Source: Actinomadura barringtoniae (lineage in GTDB: Bacteria > Actinomycetota > Actinomycetes > Streptosporangiales > Streptosporangiaceae). From it: 64,000 nt of DNA. This document shows positions 8,726 through 17,471 of the stretch, one piece after another. The notes under the pieces are model-generated. The model made no database searches and was not told the DNA's origin. It saw nothing but the letters and a program-made list of their open reading frames with translations. Location of the stretch: NCBI RefSeq assembly GCF_017573505.1, contig NZ_JAGEOJ010000028.1, positions 62,001-126,000 on the forward strand, in the 5' to 3' direction. Within the stretch, counting starts at the first letter, position 1. Each line of letters begins with the position of its first letter. The position numbers and the translations under genes are program-made.

Positions 8726-9760
8726 TCAGGCGGCCATGCGGTCTTGCGGCGGCGGCCACATGATGAGCGCGTGGCCCCAGGTCAGCCCGGCCCCGAACCC
8801 GGCCAGCAGCACCAGCTCTCCTTCCTCGATGCCGCGGGTGCGGGCGACCTTGTCCAGCGCGTAGGGCAGGCTGGCGGCGCCGATGTTGCCGACGTCCTGC
8901 CCGGCGATCACCATCTGGGCCGGATCCAGCCCGGCGTCGGCCGCCAGCGAGGCGACCAGTTTGGGGTTGGGCTGGTGCGGTACGACCAGCGCCAGGTCGC
9001 GCGGTTTCACGCCGCCGGAGTCGGCGGCCTCGGCGACCACCTTGGGCAGGATGTCCACGATGAAGCGGCGCACGGCCCGGCCGTCCATGTGGATGGTGTG
9101 CCCGAGGGCGGCCAGCGTGCCCGGCCCGGCCGGCATGCGGCTGCCGCCGGCGGGGATGAGCACGTCGCCGGCGCGGGTGCCGTCGGCGCCGAGCGCCATC
9201 GAGGTGATCCCGTAGGGCGGCGCGGCGGGGCCGACGACCGCGGCCGCCGCGCCGTCGCCGAACAGCGCCGCTGTGGCGCGGTCGCCAGTGTTGAGGAACT
9301 TGGAGTACACCTCGACACCGATGACCAGCACGTGCGGTGGCGCGCCGCGCTGGGTGGACAGCCACCCGACGGCCGCCTGCAGCCCGTAGACGAACCCGGT
9401 GCAGGCCGCCGCGACGTCGAACGCGGCGGCCCGGGTGGCGCCCAGCACCGCCTGCACCCGGCAGGCGGTGGAGGGCCCGAGCTCGTCGGGCGTCGAGGTG
9501 CCCAGCACGATCAGGCCGATGTCGCCGGGTTCCAGGCCCGCGTCGGCCAGAGCCCGCCGCGCCGCGGCCGCCGCCAGGTCTGATGCCGCCTGACGCGGGG
9601 CGGCGACGTGCCGGTGGCGGATGCCCGTCCGGCCTTCGATCCAGCCGGGGTCCAGGCCCATCGCACGCGACAGGTCATCGCTGGACACCCGCTGGTCGGG
9701 GAGATACGAACCGGTGCCTCGGATCGCCCAACTCCGAGGTTCGGCCGGCCGCCCGTCCAT
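8726..9760 (-). CDS. 3-oxoacyl-ACP synthase III (KAS III) family protein
   Basis: A 344-residue thiolase-fold condensing enzyme of the FabH type. The catalytic triad is complete: Cys120 in AAACTGF, His262 in VVPHQPNPK and Asn292 in GNIGAASLP. It joins an acyl-CoA starter to malonyl-ACP, or acts as an acyltransferase in some secondary pathways. No ACP, FabF or FabG lies nearby, so it is probably not the housekeeping FabH. It is divergent from an acyltransferase gene and an acyl-CoA oxidase gene. The 218-bp gap between them is AT-rich near 9880-9945 and likely holds both promoters. Confidence 0.88.
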   Translation of the reverse strand: MDGRPAEPRSWAIRGTGSYLPDQRVSSDDLSRAMGLDPGWIEGRTGIRHRHVAAPRQAASDLAAAAARRALADAGLEPGDIGLIVLGTSTPDELGPSTACRVQAVLGATRAAAFDVAAACTGFVYGLQAAVGWLSTQRGAPPHVLVIGVEVYSKFLNTGDRATAALFGDGAAAAVVGPAAPPYGITSMALGADGTRAGDVLIPAGGSRMPAGPGTLAALGHTIHMDGRAVRRFIVDILPKVVAEAADSGGVKPRDLALVVPHQPNPKLVASLAADAGLDPAQMVIAGQDVGNIGAASLPYALDKVARTRGIEEGELVLLAGFGAGLTWGHALIMWPPPQDRMAA

Positions 9761-9978
9761 GTCACTCCTCCCGTTCCGGCCCTAAGGGGGTGGGCCGGAG
9801 GTTCCGTTTCCTCTGTTCCCATCGGCGCCGGCGCGAGACACTGACGGCACAGACTGTTGTCAGACCGATCCCTTGCGTGAATAATCCCATTTCATAACTT
9901 TCGTTCCATAACTCTCTGTCAAGCGGTCTTTATCTAGTAGGGAAACCCAACCTTCCTGACAGGTAAGGAGACCCCCGC

Positions 9979-11046
9979 GTGTCCTTCGCTTTCGCTCCCG
10001 GCTGGACGCACGAACTCAAGCCAGACGATGTCTGCGCCTTCCTGTTTCCGGGCACCGGATCGGCCGCGGCCCCCGATCTTCTGGCACTGTCGGCCGCAGG
10101 GCCCTCGGCCCCCCGAATCATCGGTGATGTGGTCGATGCCGTCGACGAAGGGTTGCCGCGCTCGGGGTGGCCCTCGATGCGCTCGATCCTGGTGAACGAC
10201 CCCGCCTCCTACCGGGCGGCGGCGCGCAGTCCCGGCGTCGCGCAGCTGGCCGCCTACGCCACCTCGGTGTCGGTGGAGCGGGTGCTGCGCGCCGAGGGCC
10301 TGGCTCCCGGGTTCGCGATCGGGCAGAGCTTCGGCGAGATCGCCGCGATGGTCTGCGCGGGCGTGTTCAGCGTCAGCGACGGCGCCCGGATGGCCGTCAG
10401 CCTGGTCGGGGTGCTGTCGCGCCGCGGCGAGGGCGGCGGGATGGGCCTGATGGAGGCAGACGAGGACGCCGTCCGCGACTGCATCGAGCAGACCGGCGAG
10501 TCGCAGGTCGTGGTGGCGTGCCTGAACGCGCCGGGCGTCACGGTGGTGTCGGGCCCGGACGGGCCGCTGGAGGCGGTGCTGGCCGCCGCCGTGCAGGGCG
10601 GCATCCGCGCGGTGCGCCTGGCGGTGCCCTACCTGTCGCATCATCCGGCGATGGCCGGCGCCGACGACGAGTGGTACGCCATGATCCGCGCGTTCGACCA
10701 GCGGCCGCTGGAGCTGCCGGTCTACTCCCCGGTGCGGGGCCGCGCCTACCGCGACGACGACGACCTGCACCGCGCGCTCACCGACTGCATCGTCAAGCCG
10801 GTGCGGCTGCCGGAGATCCTGCGGGCCGTGCACGCCGCCGGGACCACCGCGTTCACCGAGGCCGGGGCGGGCAACGCGCTGTGCCAGTGCGCGCGCCTGA
10901 CCATCCCGGGGGTGCCGACGCTGGCGCCGCTGCGCGAGCGCCGTCGCGCCCCGGCCAGCGGCGCCGACGAGCCGTCCGGGCCGTCGGTGAGCAAGTCCGC
11001 GCCGGGCATCTCCGGCGTCCCCGCCCAGGGCAAGCCGATGGACTGA
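9979..11046 (+). CDS. Malonyl-CoA:ACP transacylase-like protein with altered active-site motifs
   Basis: A 355-residue FabD-fold acyltransferase starting at GTG 9979 behind AAGGAG. The nucleophile motif is GQSFGE with Ser117, where the family normally has GHSxGE. The usual N-terminal GQGSQ oxyanion motif reads FPGTGSA (residues 23-29). The second catalytic His is present in YLSHHPAM (His221/222). The catalytic Ser-His pair is thus kept but its surroundings are changed, so acyl specificity may differ or it may act as a hydrolytic editing enzyme. The last 35 residues are a low-complexity tail. It is followed by an acyl-CoA oxidase gene and is divergent from a KAS III gene. Confidence 0.82.
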   Translation: MSFAFAPGWTHELKPDDVCAFLFPGTGSAAAPDLLALSAAGPSAPRIIGDVVDAVDEGLPRSGWPSMRSILVNDPASYRAAARSPGVAQLAAYATSVSVERVLRAEGLAPGFAIGQSFGEIAAMVCAGVFSVSDGARMAVSLVGVLSRRGEGGGMGLMEADEDAVRDCIEQTGESQVVVACLNAPGVTVVSGPDGPLEAVLAAAVQGGIRAVRLAVPYLSHHPAMAGADDEWYAMIRAFDQRPLELPVYSPVRGRAYRDDDDLHRALTDCIVKPVRLPEILRAVHAAGTTAFTEAGAGNALCQCARLTIPGVPTLAPLRERRRAPASGADEPSGPSVSKSAPGISGVPAQGKPMD

Positions 11047-11055
11047 CCCCCCCGG

Positions 11056-11073
11056 GGGGCCCGCACGGGCCCC
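11056..11073 (+). terminator. Possible attenuating hairpin after the acyltransferase gene
   Basis: GGGGCCCG, CA, CGGGCCCC forms an 8-bp GC stem followed by TTGTG. It starts 10 bp after the acyltransferase stop and may reduce read-through into the acyl-CoA oxidase gene. Confidence 0.4.
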
Positions 11074-11160
11074 TTGTGTGCGTTGCGGACCGGCGCTCCG
11101 CGTCCGGCGCCGCGTCCGGCAGCGCGTTCCACAGTGACCGTCCGACGACAGGAGCGCAGC

Positions 11161-12960
11161 ATGGGCACCACCCCCGAACCCGACACCGGCCTGCTGCGTT
11201 TCGTCCGCGGCCCGGGCCTGGCCGCCAAGACCCAGGCGCGCCTGAACGAGGCGATCCCCGGCGAGTTCTTCGGCTACCCCGACGGCCTCACCGTCCAGGA
11301 CCGGCACGCCCTCACCTACCGGCGGCTGCGGCACGCGGGGCTGACCGCGCCGCCGGCGACCGAGCTGCTGGCCGAGCCGCCCGCGCTGTGCGCCCTGCTG
11401 GAACGTGCCGCGATCGCCGACCCGGGGCTGTTCCACCTGATGCTGCTGCACTACACGCTCGCGCTCGGCCCGATCCTGATGTTCGGCACCGAGGAGGAGG
11501 GGCCGCGCGAGGCCCGCGACTCGCTGGAGTCGATGGACTCGTTCGGCGCGCTGCTGATGACCGAGGTGGGGCGCAGCAACAGCCATCTGGCGCCGCGCAC
11601 CCTGGCCCGCTACGACGCCGCCACCCGCGAGTTCGTGCTGTCGACCCCCGACGGGGAGGCCGCCAAGTTCCCCACCAACACCGCCCATCCGGCACTGGCC
11701 AAGACCGCCGCCGTGTACGCCACCCTCGAGCACGAGGGCCGCGAGCACGGGGTGTTCGTGTTCGCGGTGCCGGTGCGCGGCCCCGGCGGCCAGATCCCTG
11801 ACGGCGTGGAGATCGTCCCGGCGCCCGACACCACCGGCCTGATGGTCGACTACGCGGCGGTGCGGCTGCGCGAGCTGCGGGTGCCCTACTCGGCGTGGCT
11901 GCGCGACGACGCCCGCATCGACGCCTCCGGCGCGTTCCACGACCCGGCGGGCAGCGCGGCGGCGCGCCTCACCCGGTCGATGGGGATCGGCCCGGCGGTG
12001 TGGCGGGCGGTGGTGTCGGTGTCGGCGGCGATCACCCGCGCGTCGGCGGTCGTGCTGCACGAGCACGCGGCCGGGCGGGTCACGCTGGGGCGGCTGGCGC
12101 CGCGCCATCCGCTGACCGGCTACCGCAACATGGGCGAGGCGGTGCTGGGCTCGCTGGCCTCGGCGTACGCGCTGACCGCGGTCGCCGGCCACGTCAAGCG
12201 CCCGGCGGCCGGTGCGGCCGCGGGGCCTGCTGGTCCGGAGGCGACGTGGGCGCCGTGGTCGGCGGTGGACCGCGACCTGGCGCTGCTGAAGGCCGCCGCC
12301 ACGTTCGAAGCGCAGGACACCGTGGCGATGTGCCGGGTACGGTGCGGCGCGCCGGGGTTCGCCGGCACCGACCGCCTGAACGGCTACCGGGGCCTGTCGC
12401 ACGCCTACATGAACGCCGGCGGCGACAACGAGCTGATCTTGTTCGACACGGCGCGGGCGATGGCCGACCTGGACCGCTACACCCCGCCCGCCCCGGCCGG
12501 TGACCTGGCCGAGGACGCCGACCTGGCCTCGCCGCAGGTGTGGCTGCACGCCGCGGGCGAGAGCGAGCGGCGGCTGCGCGACCGCCTGTCCGCCCGGGTC
12601 TCCGAGGCGTTGGAGGGCGGTCAGGACCCCTTCCACGCCTGGAACGACAACCTGGCGCTGGCGCAGGCGACCGCGCTGGCCTGCGCCGACCGCACCATGT
12701 TCGAGATCGTCGCCGCCGCCTCCGAGGAGGGCCCGGCCGAGCTGGCGCCGCTGCTGCGGCTGTTCGCGCTGGACCGGCTCGAGCGGCGGTCGGGGTCGCT
12801 GCTGAACGAGGGCGTCGCCGGGCCGGGGCTGGCCGACCGGATCTGGGCGGCACGGCGTGAGGTGTGCGACGAGCTGGCGCCGCGCGCGGGCGCGATCGCG
12901 GCCGCTCTGGACGTCCCGCCCGAGGTCACGGCCCCGACCGCGTTCGTCCTGCCCGGCTGA
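11161..12960 (+). CDS. Acyl-CoA oxidase-like flavoprotein
   Basis: A 599-residue protein of the acyl-CoA dehydrogenase/oxidase superfamily. Its length and the segments MTEVGRSNSHLAP, REFVLSTP and AKTAAVYATL match acyl-CoA oxidases, in which FAD-bound acyl-CoA is oxidised to the 2-enoyl-CoA by O2. The N-terminal helical domain, central beta-barrel (about 130-270) and long C-terminal helical region are all present. ATG 11161 follows a GGAGCG site. It lies 115 bp downstream of the acyltransferase gene on the same strand, so the two may make or edit an unsaturated acyl starter together with the divergent KAS III. Confidence 0.8.
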   Translation: MGTTPEPDTGLLRFVRGPGLAAKTQARLNEAIPGEFFGYPDGLTVQDRHALTYRRLRHAGLTAPPATELLAEPPALCALLERAAIADPGLFHLMLLHYTLALGPILMFGTEEEGPREARDSLESMDSFGALLMTEVGRSNSHLAPRTLARYDAATREFVLSTPDGEAAKFPTNTAHPALAKTAAVYATLEHEGREHGVFVFAVPVRGPGGQIPDGVEIVPAPDTTGLMVDYAAVRLRELRVPYSAWLRDDARIDASGAFHDPAGSAAARLTRSMGIGPAVWRAVVSVSAAITRASAVVLHEHAAGRVTLGRLAPRHPLTGYRNMGEAVLGSLASAYALTAVAGHVKRPAAGAAAGPAGPEATWAPWSAVDRDLALLKAAATFEAQDTVAMCRVRCGAPGFAGTDRLNGYRGLSHAYMNAGGDNELILFDTARAMADLDRYTPPAPAGDLAEDADLASPQVWLHAAGESERRLRDRLSARVSEALEGGQDPFHAWNDNLALAQATALACADRTMFEIVAAASEEGPAELAPLLRLFALDRLERRSGSLLNEGVAGPGLADRIWAARREVCDELAPRAGAIAAALDVPPEVTAPTAFVLPG

Positions 12961-12974
12961 CCCCTGCGGGCAGG
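12948..12974 (+). terminator. Possible terminator overlapping the oxidase stop codon
   Basis: CCTGCCCG and CGGGCAGG form an 8-bp stem with an 11-nt loop that contains the TGA stop codon. No T-tract follows, so support is modest. Confidence 0.35.
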
Positions 12975-13124
12975 CCCTCACGGCGATCTGGTGGCGATCT
13001 TCCTGGGGCGCCACGCCGTGGGCGAAAGCGGGCAGGGAACCGTCACCGGTTGACTACCGTTCTCCTAACAGACCGCGCCGGTCGCCAAGGGCTCGCGCGG
13101 CGGTGTCTATGGAGGTGCACAACA

Positions 13125-13700
13125 GTGGGAGTCAGTCTGAGCAAGGGCGGCAACGTGTCGCTGACCAAGGAGGCTCCTGGACTGACCGCGGTCGTGGTGG
13201 GTCTGGGCTGGGACGTACGGACCACCACGGGGGGCGACTTCGACCTCGACGCCAGCGCCCTGCTGACCTCGCAGGAGCAGAAGGTGCTGTCGGACAAGCA
13301 CTTTGTGTTCTTCAACAACCTCAAGAGCCCCGACGGCTCGGTCGAGCACACCGGCGACAACCTCACCGGTGAGGGCGAGGGCGACGACGAGCAGATCAAG
13401 GTCAACCTGGCCACGGTGCCGGCCGAGGTCGCCAAGGTCGTGTTCCCGGTGTCGATCTACGACGCCGACAACCGGCAGCAGAACTTCGGCCAGGTCCGCA
13501 ACGCCTTCATCCGGATCGTCAACCAGGCCGACAACAGCGAGATCGCCCGCTACGACCTCACCGAGGACGCCTCGACCGAGACCGCGATGGTCTTCGGCGA
13601 GCTGTACCGCAACGGCGAGGAGTGGAAGTTCCGCGCGGTCGGCCAGGGCTACGCCTCGGGCCTGGCGGGCATCGCCTCCGACTACGGCGTGAACGTCTGA
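13125..13700 (+). CDS. TerD-family calcium-binding stress protein
   Basis: A 191-residue TerD-domain protein starting at GTG 13125 behind GGAGGT. It begins MGVSLSKGGNVSLTK and contains the acidic FDLDAS loop and the DDEQIKVNL region that bind calcium in this family. TerD proteins are cytoplasmic and linked to tellurite and stress resistance and, in streptomycetes, to development. It stands alone here without other ter genes and is closed by a very strong hairpin. Confidence 0.93.
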   Translation: MGVSLSKGGNVSLTKEAPGLTAVVVGLGWDVRTTTGGDFDLDASALLTSQEQKVLSDKHFVFFNNLKSPDGSVEHTGDNLTGEGEGDDEQIKVNLATVPAEVAKVVFPVSIYDADNRQQNFGQVRNAFIRIVNQADNSEIARYDLTEDASTETAMVFGELYRNGEEWKFRAVGQGYASGLAGIASDYGVNV

Positions 13701-13717
13701 TCTTCCTGGATCGGATG

Positions 13718-13754
13718 TGAGGGCGCCCCGGCCGCTGCGGCCGGGGCGCCCTCA
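13718..13754 (+). terminator. Strong hairpin terminator after terD-like gene
   Basis: A perfect 17-bp stem (arms starting TGAGGGCG and ending CGCCCTCA) closes a 3-nt CTG loop, 17 bp after the TerD stop. It lacks a long T-tract, as is common for actinobacterial terminators. It can also terminate transcripts from the RidA side. Confidence 0.85.
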
Positions 13755-13813
13755 TTCGGTTCCGCGCCGGTGCAGTGGTCAGGGCCGGTGCGATGGCTTG
13801 GGCGGCGCGGTGG

Positions 13814-14269
13814 TCAGGCGGGGATGACGGCGAGCGCGTCGATCTCCACGAGCAGGTCGGGGCGGACCAGGCGGGACACCTCGACCAGGGTGCTGGCGGG
13901 CGCGAAGGCGGCGGGCACGATCTCATCGCGCGCGGCGCGCATCACCGCGACCTGCGTGACGTCGGTCAGGTAGTAGCCGATCTTGACGACGTGGTCCCAG
14001 TCCGCGCCGGCGGCGGCGAGGGCGGCGTGCAGGTTGGCCAGCACCTGCCGGGTCTGGGCGGCCAGGTCGCCGACCCCGACCAGCTGCCCGCCTGCGTCCA
14101 GCGCGATCTGGCCGCTGACGGCGACCAGGCGGCCGGGCGCGTCGGCGACCACGACGTGGCTGTAGCCGGGGCCGAGCGCGAGCCCGGGCGGGTCGATCTC
14201 GGTGTGCGAGCGCGGGTGCGAGTGCGGGTGCGAGCGCGGGTGCGAGTGCGGATGCGTCACAAGATCCAC
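13814..14269 (-). CDS. RidA-family protein with His-rich repeat N-terminus
   Basis: A 151-residue RidA (YjgF/YER057c/UK114) protein. The RidA domain, from about residue 30, includes VAVSGQIALD, the HAALAAAGADWDHVVKIGYYLTD region in segments, and the family Arg in MRAARDEIVP. Such proteins hydrolyse reactive enamine/imine intermediates or have related roles. The N-terminus is unusual: residues 6-22 repeat His-Pro-His-Ser-His-Pro-Arg-Ser, encoded by two perfect 24-bp DNA repeats. It starts at GTG 14269, 13 bp after the acyl-CoA ligase stop, so they are probably co-transcribed. Confidence 0.85.
   Translation of the reverse strand: MDLVTHPHSHPRSHPHSHPRSHTEIDPPGLALGPGYSHVVVADAPGRLVAVSGQIALDAGGQLVGVGDLAAQTRQVLANLHAALAAAGADWDHVVKIGYYLTDVTQVAVMRAARDEIVPAAFAPASTLVEVSRLVRPDLLVEIDALAVIPA
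14204..14251. repeat. 24-bp tandem repeat encoding His-rich tract
   Basis: Two perfect 24-bp copies, each made of two near-identical 12-bp units (GTGCGAGCGCGG and GTGCGAGTGCGG). They lie in frame in the RidA gene and encode its His-rich N-terminus, so unit number can change by slippage without a frameshift. Confidence 0.9.
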
Positions 14270-14282
14270 GGTAGCGCGCGGG

Positions 14283-15965
14283 TCAGGTGAGCAGTTCCTC
14301 GCGCAGCCGGGTCTTCAGCAGCTTGCCGCCGGGGTTGCGGGGCAGTTCGGTGTCGCGGAACCACACATGCTCGGGGATCTTGTATGCGGCGATGCGTTCG
14401 CGCAGGAACGCCCGCAGGTCGGTGACGTCGAGCTTGCTGCCGGGCCGCAGCACCACGACGGCGCCGACCTCCTCGCCGAGGATCTGGTGGGGGACGCCGA
14501 TGACGCCGCAGTCGGCGACGGCGGGGTGCTCGTACAGGGCTGCCTCGACCTCGGCGCAGTAGATGTTCTCGCCGCCGCGGATCAGCATGTCCTTGGCGCG
14601 GTCGACGATGTAGACGAACCCGTCGGAGTCCAGGCGGGCCAGGTCGCCGCTGTGGAACCAGCCGCCGGAGATGGCCTGCGCGGTGGCCTCGGGCCGCCCC
14701 CAGTAGCCCTTGATGACGTTGGGGCCCTTGATGAGCAGCTCGCCGACCTGCCCGGGCGGCAGCTCGTCACCGGCCGGGCCCACGACCTTGACGTCGCAGA
14801 CGGCGACGGGCGGGCCGACGCTGTCGGGGCGTTCCAGGTAGTTGGCGCCGCTGTTGTAGGTGGTGACCGAGGAGGTCTCGGTGAGGCCGTAGCCGTTGCC
14901 GGGGACGCGGTCGGGCAGCCGCTGCTTGATGGTGTCGACCAGGGCGGGCGCGGCGGGCGCGCCGCCGTAGCTGACGCCGGTGAGGCTGGAGGTGTCGTGG
15001 GCGGCGAAGTCGGGGTGGGTGAGGACCTGCCAGGCCATGGTCGGCACGCCGCCGAACCCGGTGACCCTCTCGCGTTCGATGAGCCGCAGCGCGATGCCGG
15101 CGTCCCACTTGTACATCAGCACGACGGTGCCGCCCTGCAGCGCGCTGGTGACCAGGATCGAGTGGCAGCCGGTGGCGTGGAAGAACGGGACGCTGAGCAG
15201 CGTCACACGCGGCTGCGGCGCCATCAGCTCCTCCAGCGCGCGGCCGGCGCGCACCCCGCCCGACAGGGTGCCGTAGGCAAGGCTCACGGGGTTGGTGGTG
15301 ATGTTGCGGTGGGTGCCGAGCGCGCCCTTGGAGCGGCCGGTGGTGCCGGAGGTGTAGAAGATCGTGGCGTCGTCCTCGGGGCCGATGTCGACCGGCGGCA
15401 GGTCGGCGCCGGGGGTGACGGCGCCGAGCACGTCCTCGAACGGGCGGGCGCCGTCGGGGATGGGGCCGGTGGCGCGGGCGACGATGACCTTCACGTCCAT
15501 GCCGGGCAGGGCGGCGGCGAGCCGGCCCGCGCGCTGGGCGTCGGCGACCAGGACGCGGGCGCCGCTGTCGCGCAGCCCGTACTCCAGCTCCACGGCGGTC
15601 CACCAGGCGTTCAGCGGGACCACGACGGCGCCGGCGGCGGCCGCGGCCCAGAACGTCACCGACCATTCGGGGTAGTTGCGCATCGCGATCGCGACCCGGT
15701 CGCCCTTGGCGACGCCGTAGTCGTCGATGAGGCGGCGTGTCAGCGCGGCGACGCGGTCGTGATGGTCGGCGAAGCTGATCCGCTCGTCCTCGTACACCAG
15801 GTAGGGGGCGTCGCCGTGGGCGCGGGAGATCTCCAGGATCTGCCGCAGCGTGGTGGGGGCGTTCTTCCAGACGCGGGTGGCGACCCCGCCGATGTCGATC
15901 TCGTCCATCTCGAACGGCTGTCCGGGGGCGGTCATCGCCGCCCGCACCTCTTGGACGCTCCTCAT
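14283..15965 (-). CDS. Fatty acyl-CoA ligase (AMP-forming)
   Basis: A 560-residue class I adenylate-forming enzyme. The P-loop ATIFYTSGTTGRSKG, the GYGLTETSS adenylation motif, and the late YWGRPEAT/GWFHSGDLA and NPGGKLLK elements with the catalytic Lys identify a fatty acyl-CoA synthetase. It activates a carboxylic acid as acyl-AMP and transfers it to CoA. ATG 15965 is chosen because GGAGGT lies 8 nt upstream; a longer Arg-rich extension would lack family similarity. It is upstream of and probably co-transcribed with the RidA gene. It could supply acyl-CoA to the nearby KAS III/oxidase genes, which is inference. Confidence 0.92.
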   Translation of the reverse strand: MRSVQEVRAAMTAPGQPFEMDEIDIGGVATRVWKNAPTTLRQILEISRAHGDAPYLVYEDERISFADHHDRVAALTRRLIDDYGVAKGDRVAIAMRNYPEWSVTFWAAAAAGAVVVPLNAWWTAVELEYGLRDSGARVLVADAQRAGRLAAALPGMDVKVIVARATGPIPDGARPFEDVLGAVTPGADLPPVDIGPEDDATIFYTSGTTGRSKGALGTHRNITTNPVSLAYGTLSGGVRAGRALEELMAPQPRVTLLSVPFFHATGCHSILVTSALQGGTVVLMYKWDAGIALRLIERERVTGFGGVPTMAWQVLTHPDFAAHDTSSLTGVSYGGAPAAPALVDTIKQRLPDRVPGNGYGLTETSSVTTYNSGANYLERPDSVGPPVAVCDVKVVGPAGDELPPGQVGELLIKGPNVIKGYWGRPEATAQAISGGWFHSGDLARLDSDGFVYIVDRAKDMLIRGGENIYCAEVEAALYEHPAVADCGVIGVPHQILGEEVGAVVVLRPGSKLDVTDLRAFLRERIAAYKIPEHVWFRDTELPRNPGGKLLKTRLREELLT

Positions 15966-16138
15966 GCGCGCACCTCCGCGGGGTGGCGGGCCGCGCCCCC
16001 GCGCTCCATCGCCGAACGCGGTTCGGCTCGCCTGCGGCGAATCTATGGGCCGGGCGCGGCGAGGGTCAATGCGCCGCCGCGAAGATCGTGTCCGGTCCAA
16101 GGTCGTTAAGGCGGGCCGCGACCTGCCAGAATGGGGCC

Positions 16139-16924
16139 ATGACCGAGCGCAGGCCGATCGAGTACTGGCTGTCGGACATGGACGGGGTGCTGGTGCACGA
16201 GGGCCAGCCCGTCCCTGGGGCCGACGAGTTCATCCGGCGGTTGTCGGCGTCGGGAAAGCGGTTCCTGGTGCTGACCAACAACTCCATCTACACCCCGCGG
16301 GACCTGTCGGCGCGGCTGCTGACGCTCGGGCTGAGCGTGCCCGCCGAGGCGATCTGGACCTCGGCGCTGGCGACCGCGCGGTTCCTGGCCGACCAGCGCC
16401 CCGAGGGATCGGCGTACGTGATCGGCGAGGCCGGGCTCACCACCGCGCTGCACGAGGCCGGGTACGTGCTGACCGACCTGGAGCCCGACTACGTGGTGCT
16501 GGGGGAGACCCGCACCTACAGCTTCTCCCAGATCACCCGCGCGATCCGGCTGATCGAGCGCGGCGCCCGGTTCATCGCCACCAACCCCGACCCGGTCGGG
16601 CCCTCCCCGGAGGGATCGCTGCCGGCGTGCGGCGCCGTCGCCGCGATGATCACCAAGGCGACGGGGGTGGAGCCCTACTTCGTCGGCAAGCCCAACCCGC
16701 TGATGATGCGCGCCGCGCTGAACGTGATCGGCGGGCACAGCGAGAGCACCGCGATGATCGGCGACCGGATGGACACCGACGTCGTCGCGGGCGTGGAGGC
16801 CGGGCTGCACACGATCCTGGTGCTGACCGGGGTGACCCGCAAGGAGGAGGTGGAGCGCTTCCCGTTCCGCCCCTCGCGCGTGGTGCCCTCCATCGCCGAC
16901 GTCATCGACCTGATCGACGACTGA
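16139..16924 (+). CDS. HAD-IIA (NagD-like) phosphatase
   Basis: A 261-residue haloacid dehalogenase-superfamily phosphatase of subfamily IIA. Motif I is DMDGVLVHEG (Asp14 and Asp16), motif II is LTNNS, the Lys motif is GKPNPLMM, and motif III is MIGDRMDTDV. The C2 cap between motifs II and III is typical of NagD/AraL sugar-phosphate and nucleotide phosphatases. Start ATG 16139 has CAGAAT six nt upstream and no clear Shine-Dalgarno, so it may be leaderless. Substrate is unknown. Confidence 0.92.
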   Translation: MTERRPIEYWLSDMDGVLVHEGQPVPGADEFIRRLSASGKRFLVLTNNSIYTPRDLSARLLTLGLSVPAEAIWTSALATARFLADQRPEGSAYVIGEAGLTTALHEAGYVLTDLEPDYVVLGETRTYSFSQITRAIRLIERGARFIATNPDPVGPSPEGSLPACGAVAAMITKATGVEPYFVGKPNPLMMRAALNVIGGHSESTAMIGDRMDTDVVAGVEAGLHTILVLTGVTRKEEVERFPFRPSRVVPSIADVIDLIDD

Positions 16925-17108
16925 CACGGTCACCGATCTCCGATCACGATCACCGATCGCCGCTGAGACGATCAGCGCGCTGTACTGGCGGGTACGGCGC
17001 GTTCGGCGCGGCTTCACGTACGCGCCGGTGCGCGGTCACGGGCCCGTCGGGCGCCGCGGGGAGTGTGCGGGGCGTAGGACCTTCCGCTCCTCACCTCACG
17101 GAGGCGTC

Positions 17109-17390
17109 ATGACCGAGACCACCGACGCGCGGCCGGGCCGCGCGTCCACCGACCTGGCCCCGATCGAGGACGTGCTGCGCAGCACCGAGACCGCGGTGAT
17201 CGAGCTGGTGCACGGCAGCGTGCGGGTCACCCGGACGATGCTGCCCGACGCGGTCGCGCGGCCGACCGAGACCGTCGACCGGTTCTTCGAGGTCGCCGAG
17301 CGGCTGCTGGCCGCCTCGCGCCGCTCGGCGCTCGGGCTGGCCGGGTTCGTCGAGTCGGGCTTCGACGGCGCCGAGCGCTGGGCGTCCTGA
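17109..17390 (+). CDS. Small helical protein of unknown function
   Basis: A 93-residue protein starting at ATG 17109 behind GGAGG. The central region (about 20-85) looks like amphipathic helices, for example IEDVLRSTETAVIELVHG and TVDRFFEVAERLLAASRR. There are no Cys residues, no signal peptide and no membrane segment. The pattern loosely recalls phasin-like or other coiled helical proteins, but no family can be named. GC and codon use match the neighbours. Confidence 0.7.
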   Translation: MTETTDARPGRASTDLAPIEDVLRSTETAVIELVHGSVRVTRTMLPDAVARPTETVDRFFEVAERLLAASRRSALGLAGFVESGFDGAERWAS

Positions 17391-17471
17391 CCTCACCGCC
17401 CCCCGATTCTCCGGTGAACCGGCAGGTCGCGGCTTGATCACCTCACGGTGCGGGTACGATCCGCGCTGATC

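Noticed and set aside
9934..13014. About 1,000-codon minus-strand frame opposite the acyltransferase and oxidase genes
   Set aside because: Low-complexity antisense translation with no recognisable domain; the plus-strand genes have clear families.
14204..14251. Possible CRISPR-like repeat
   Set aside because: Units are adjacent without spacers and lie in frame in a gene.
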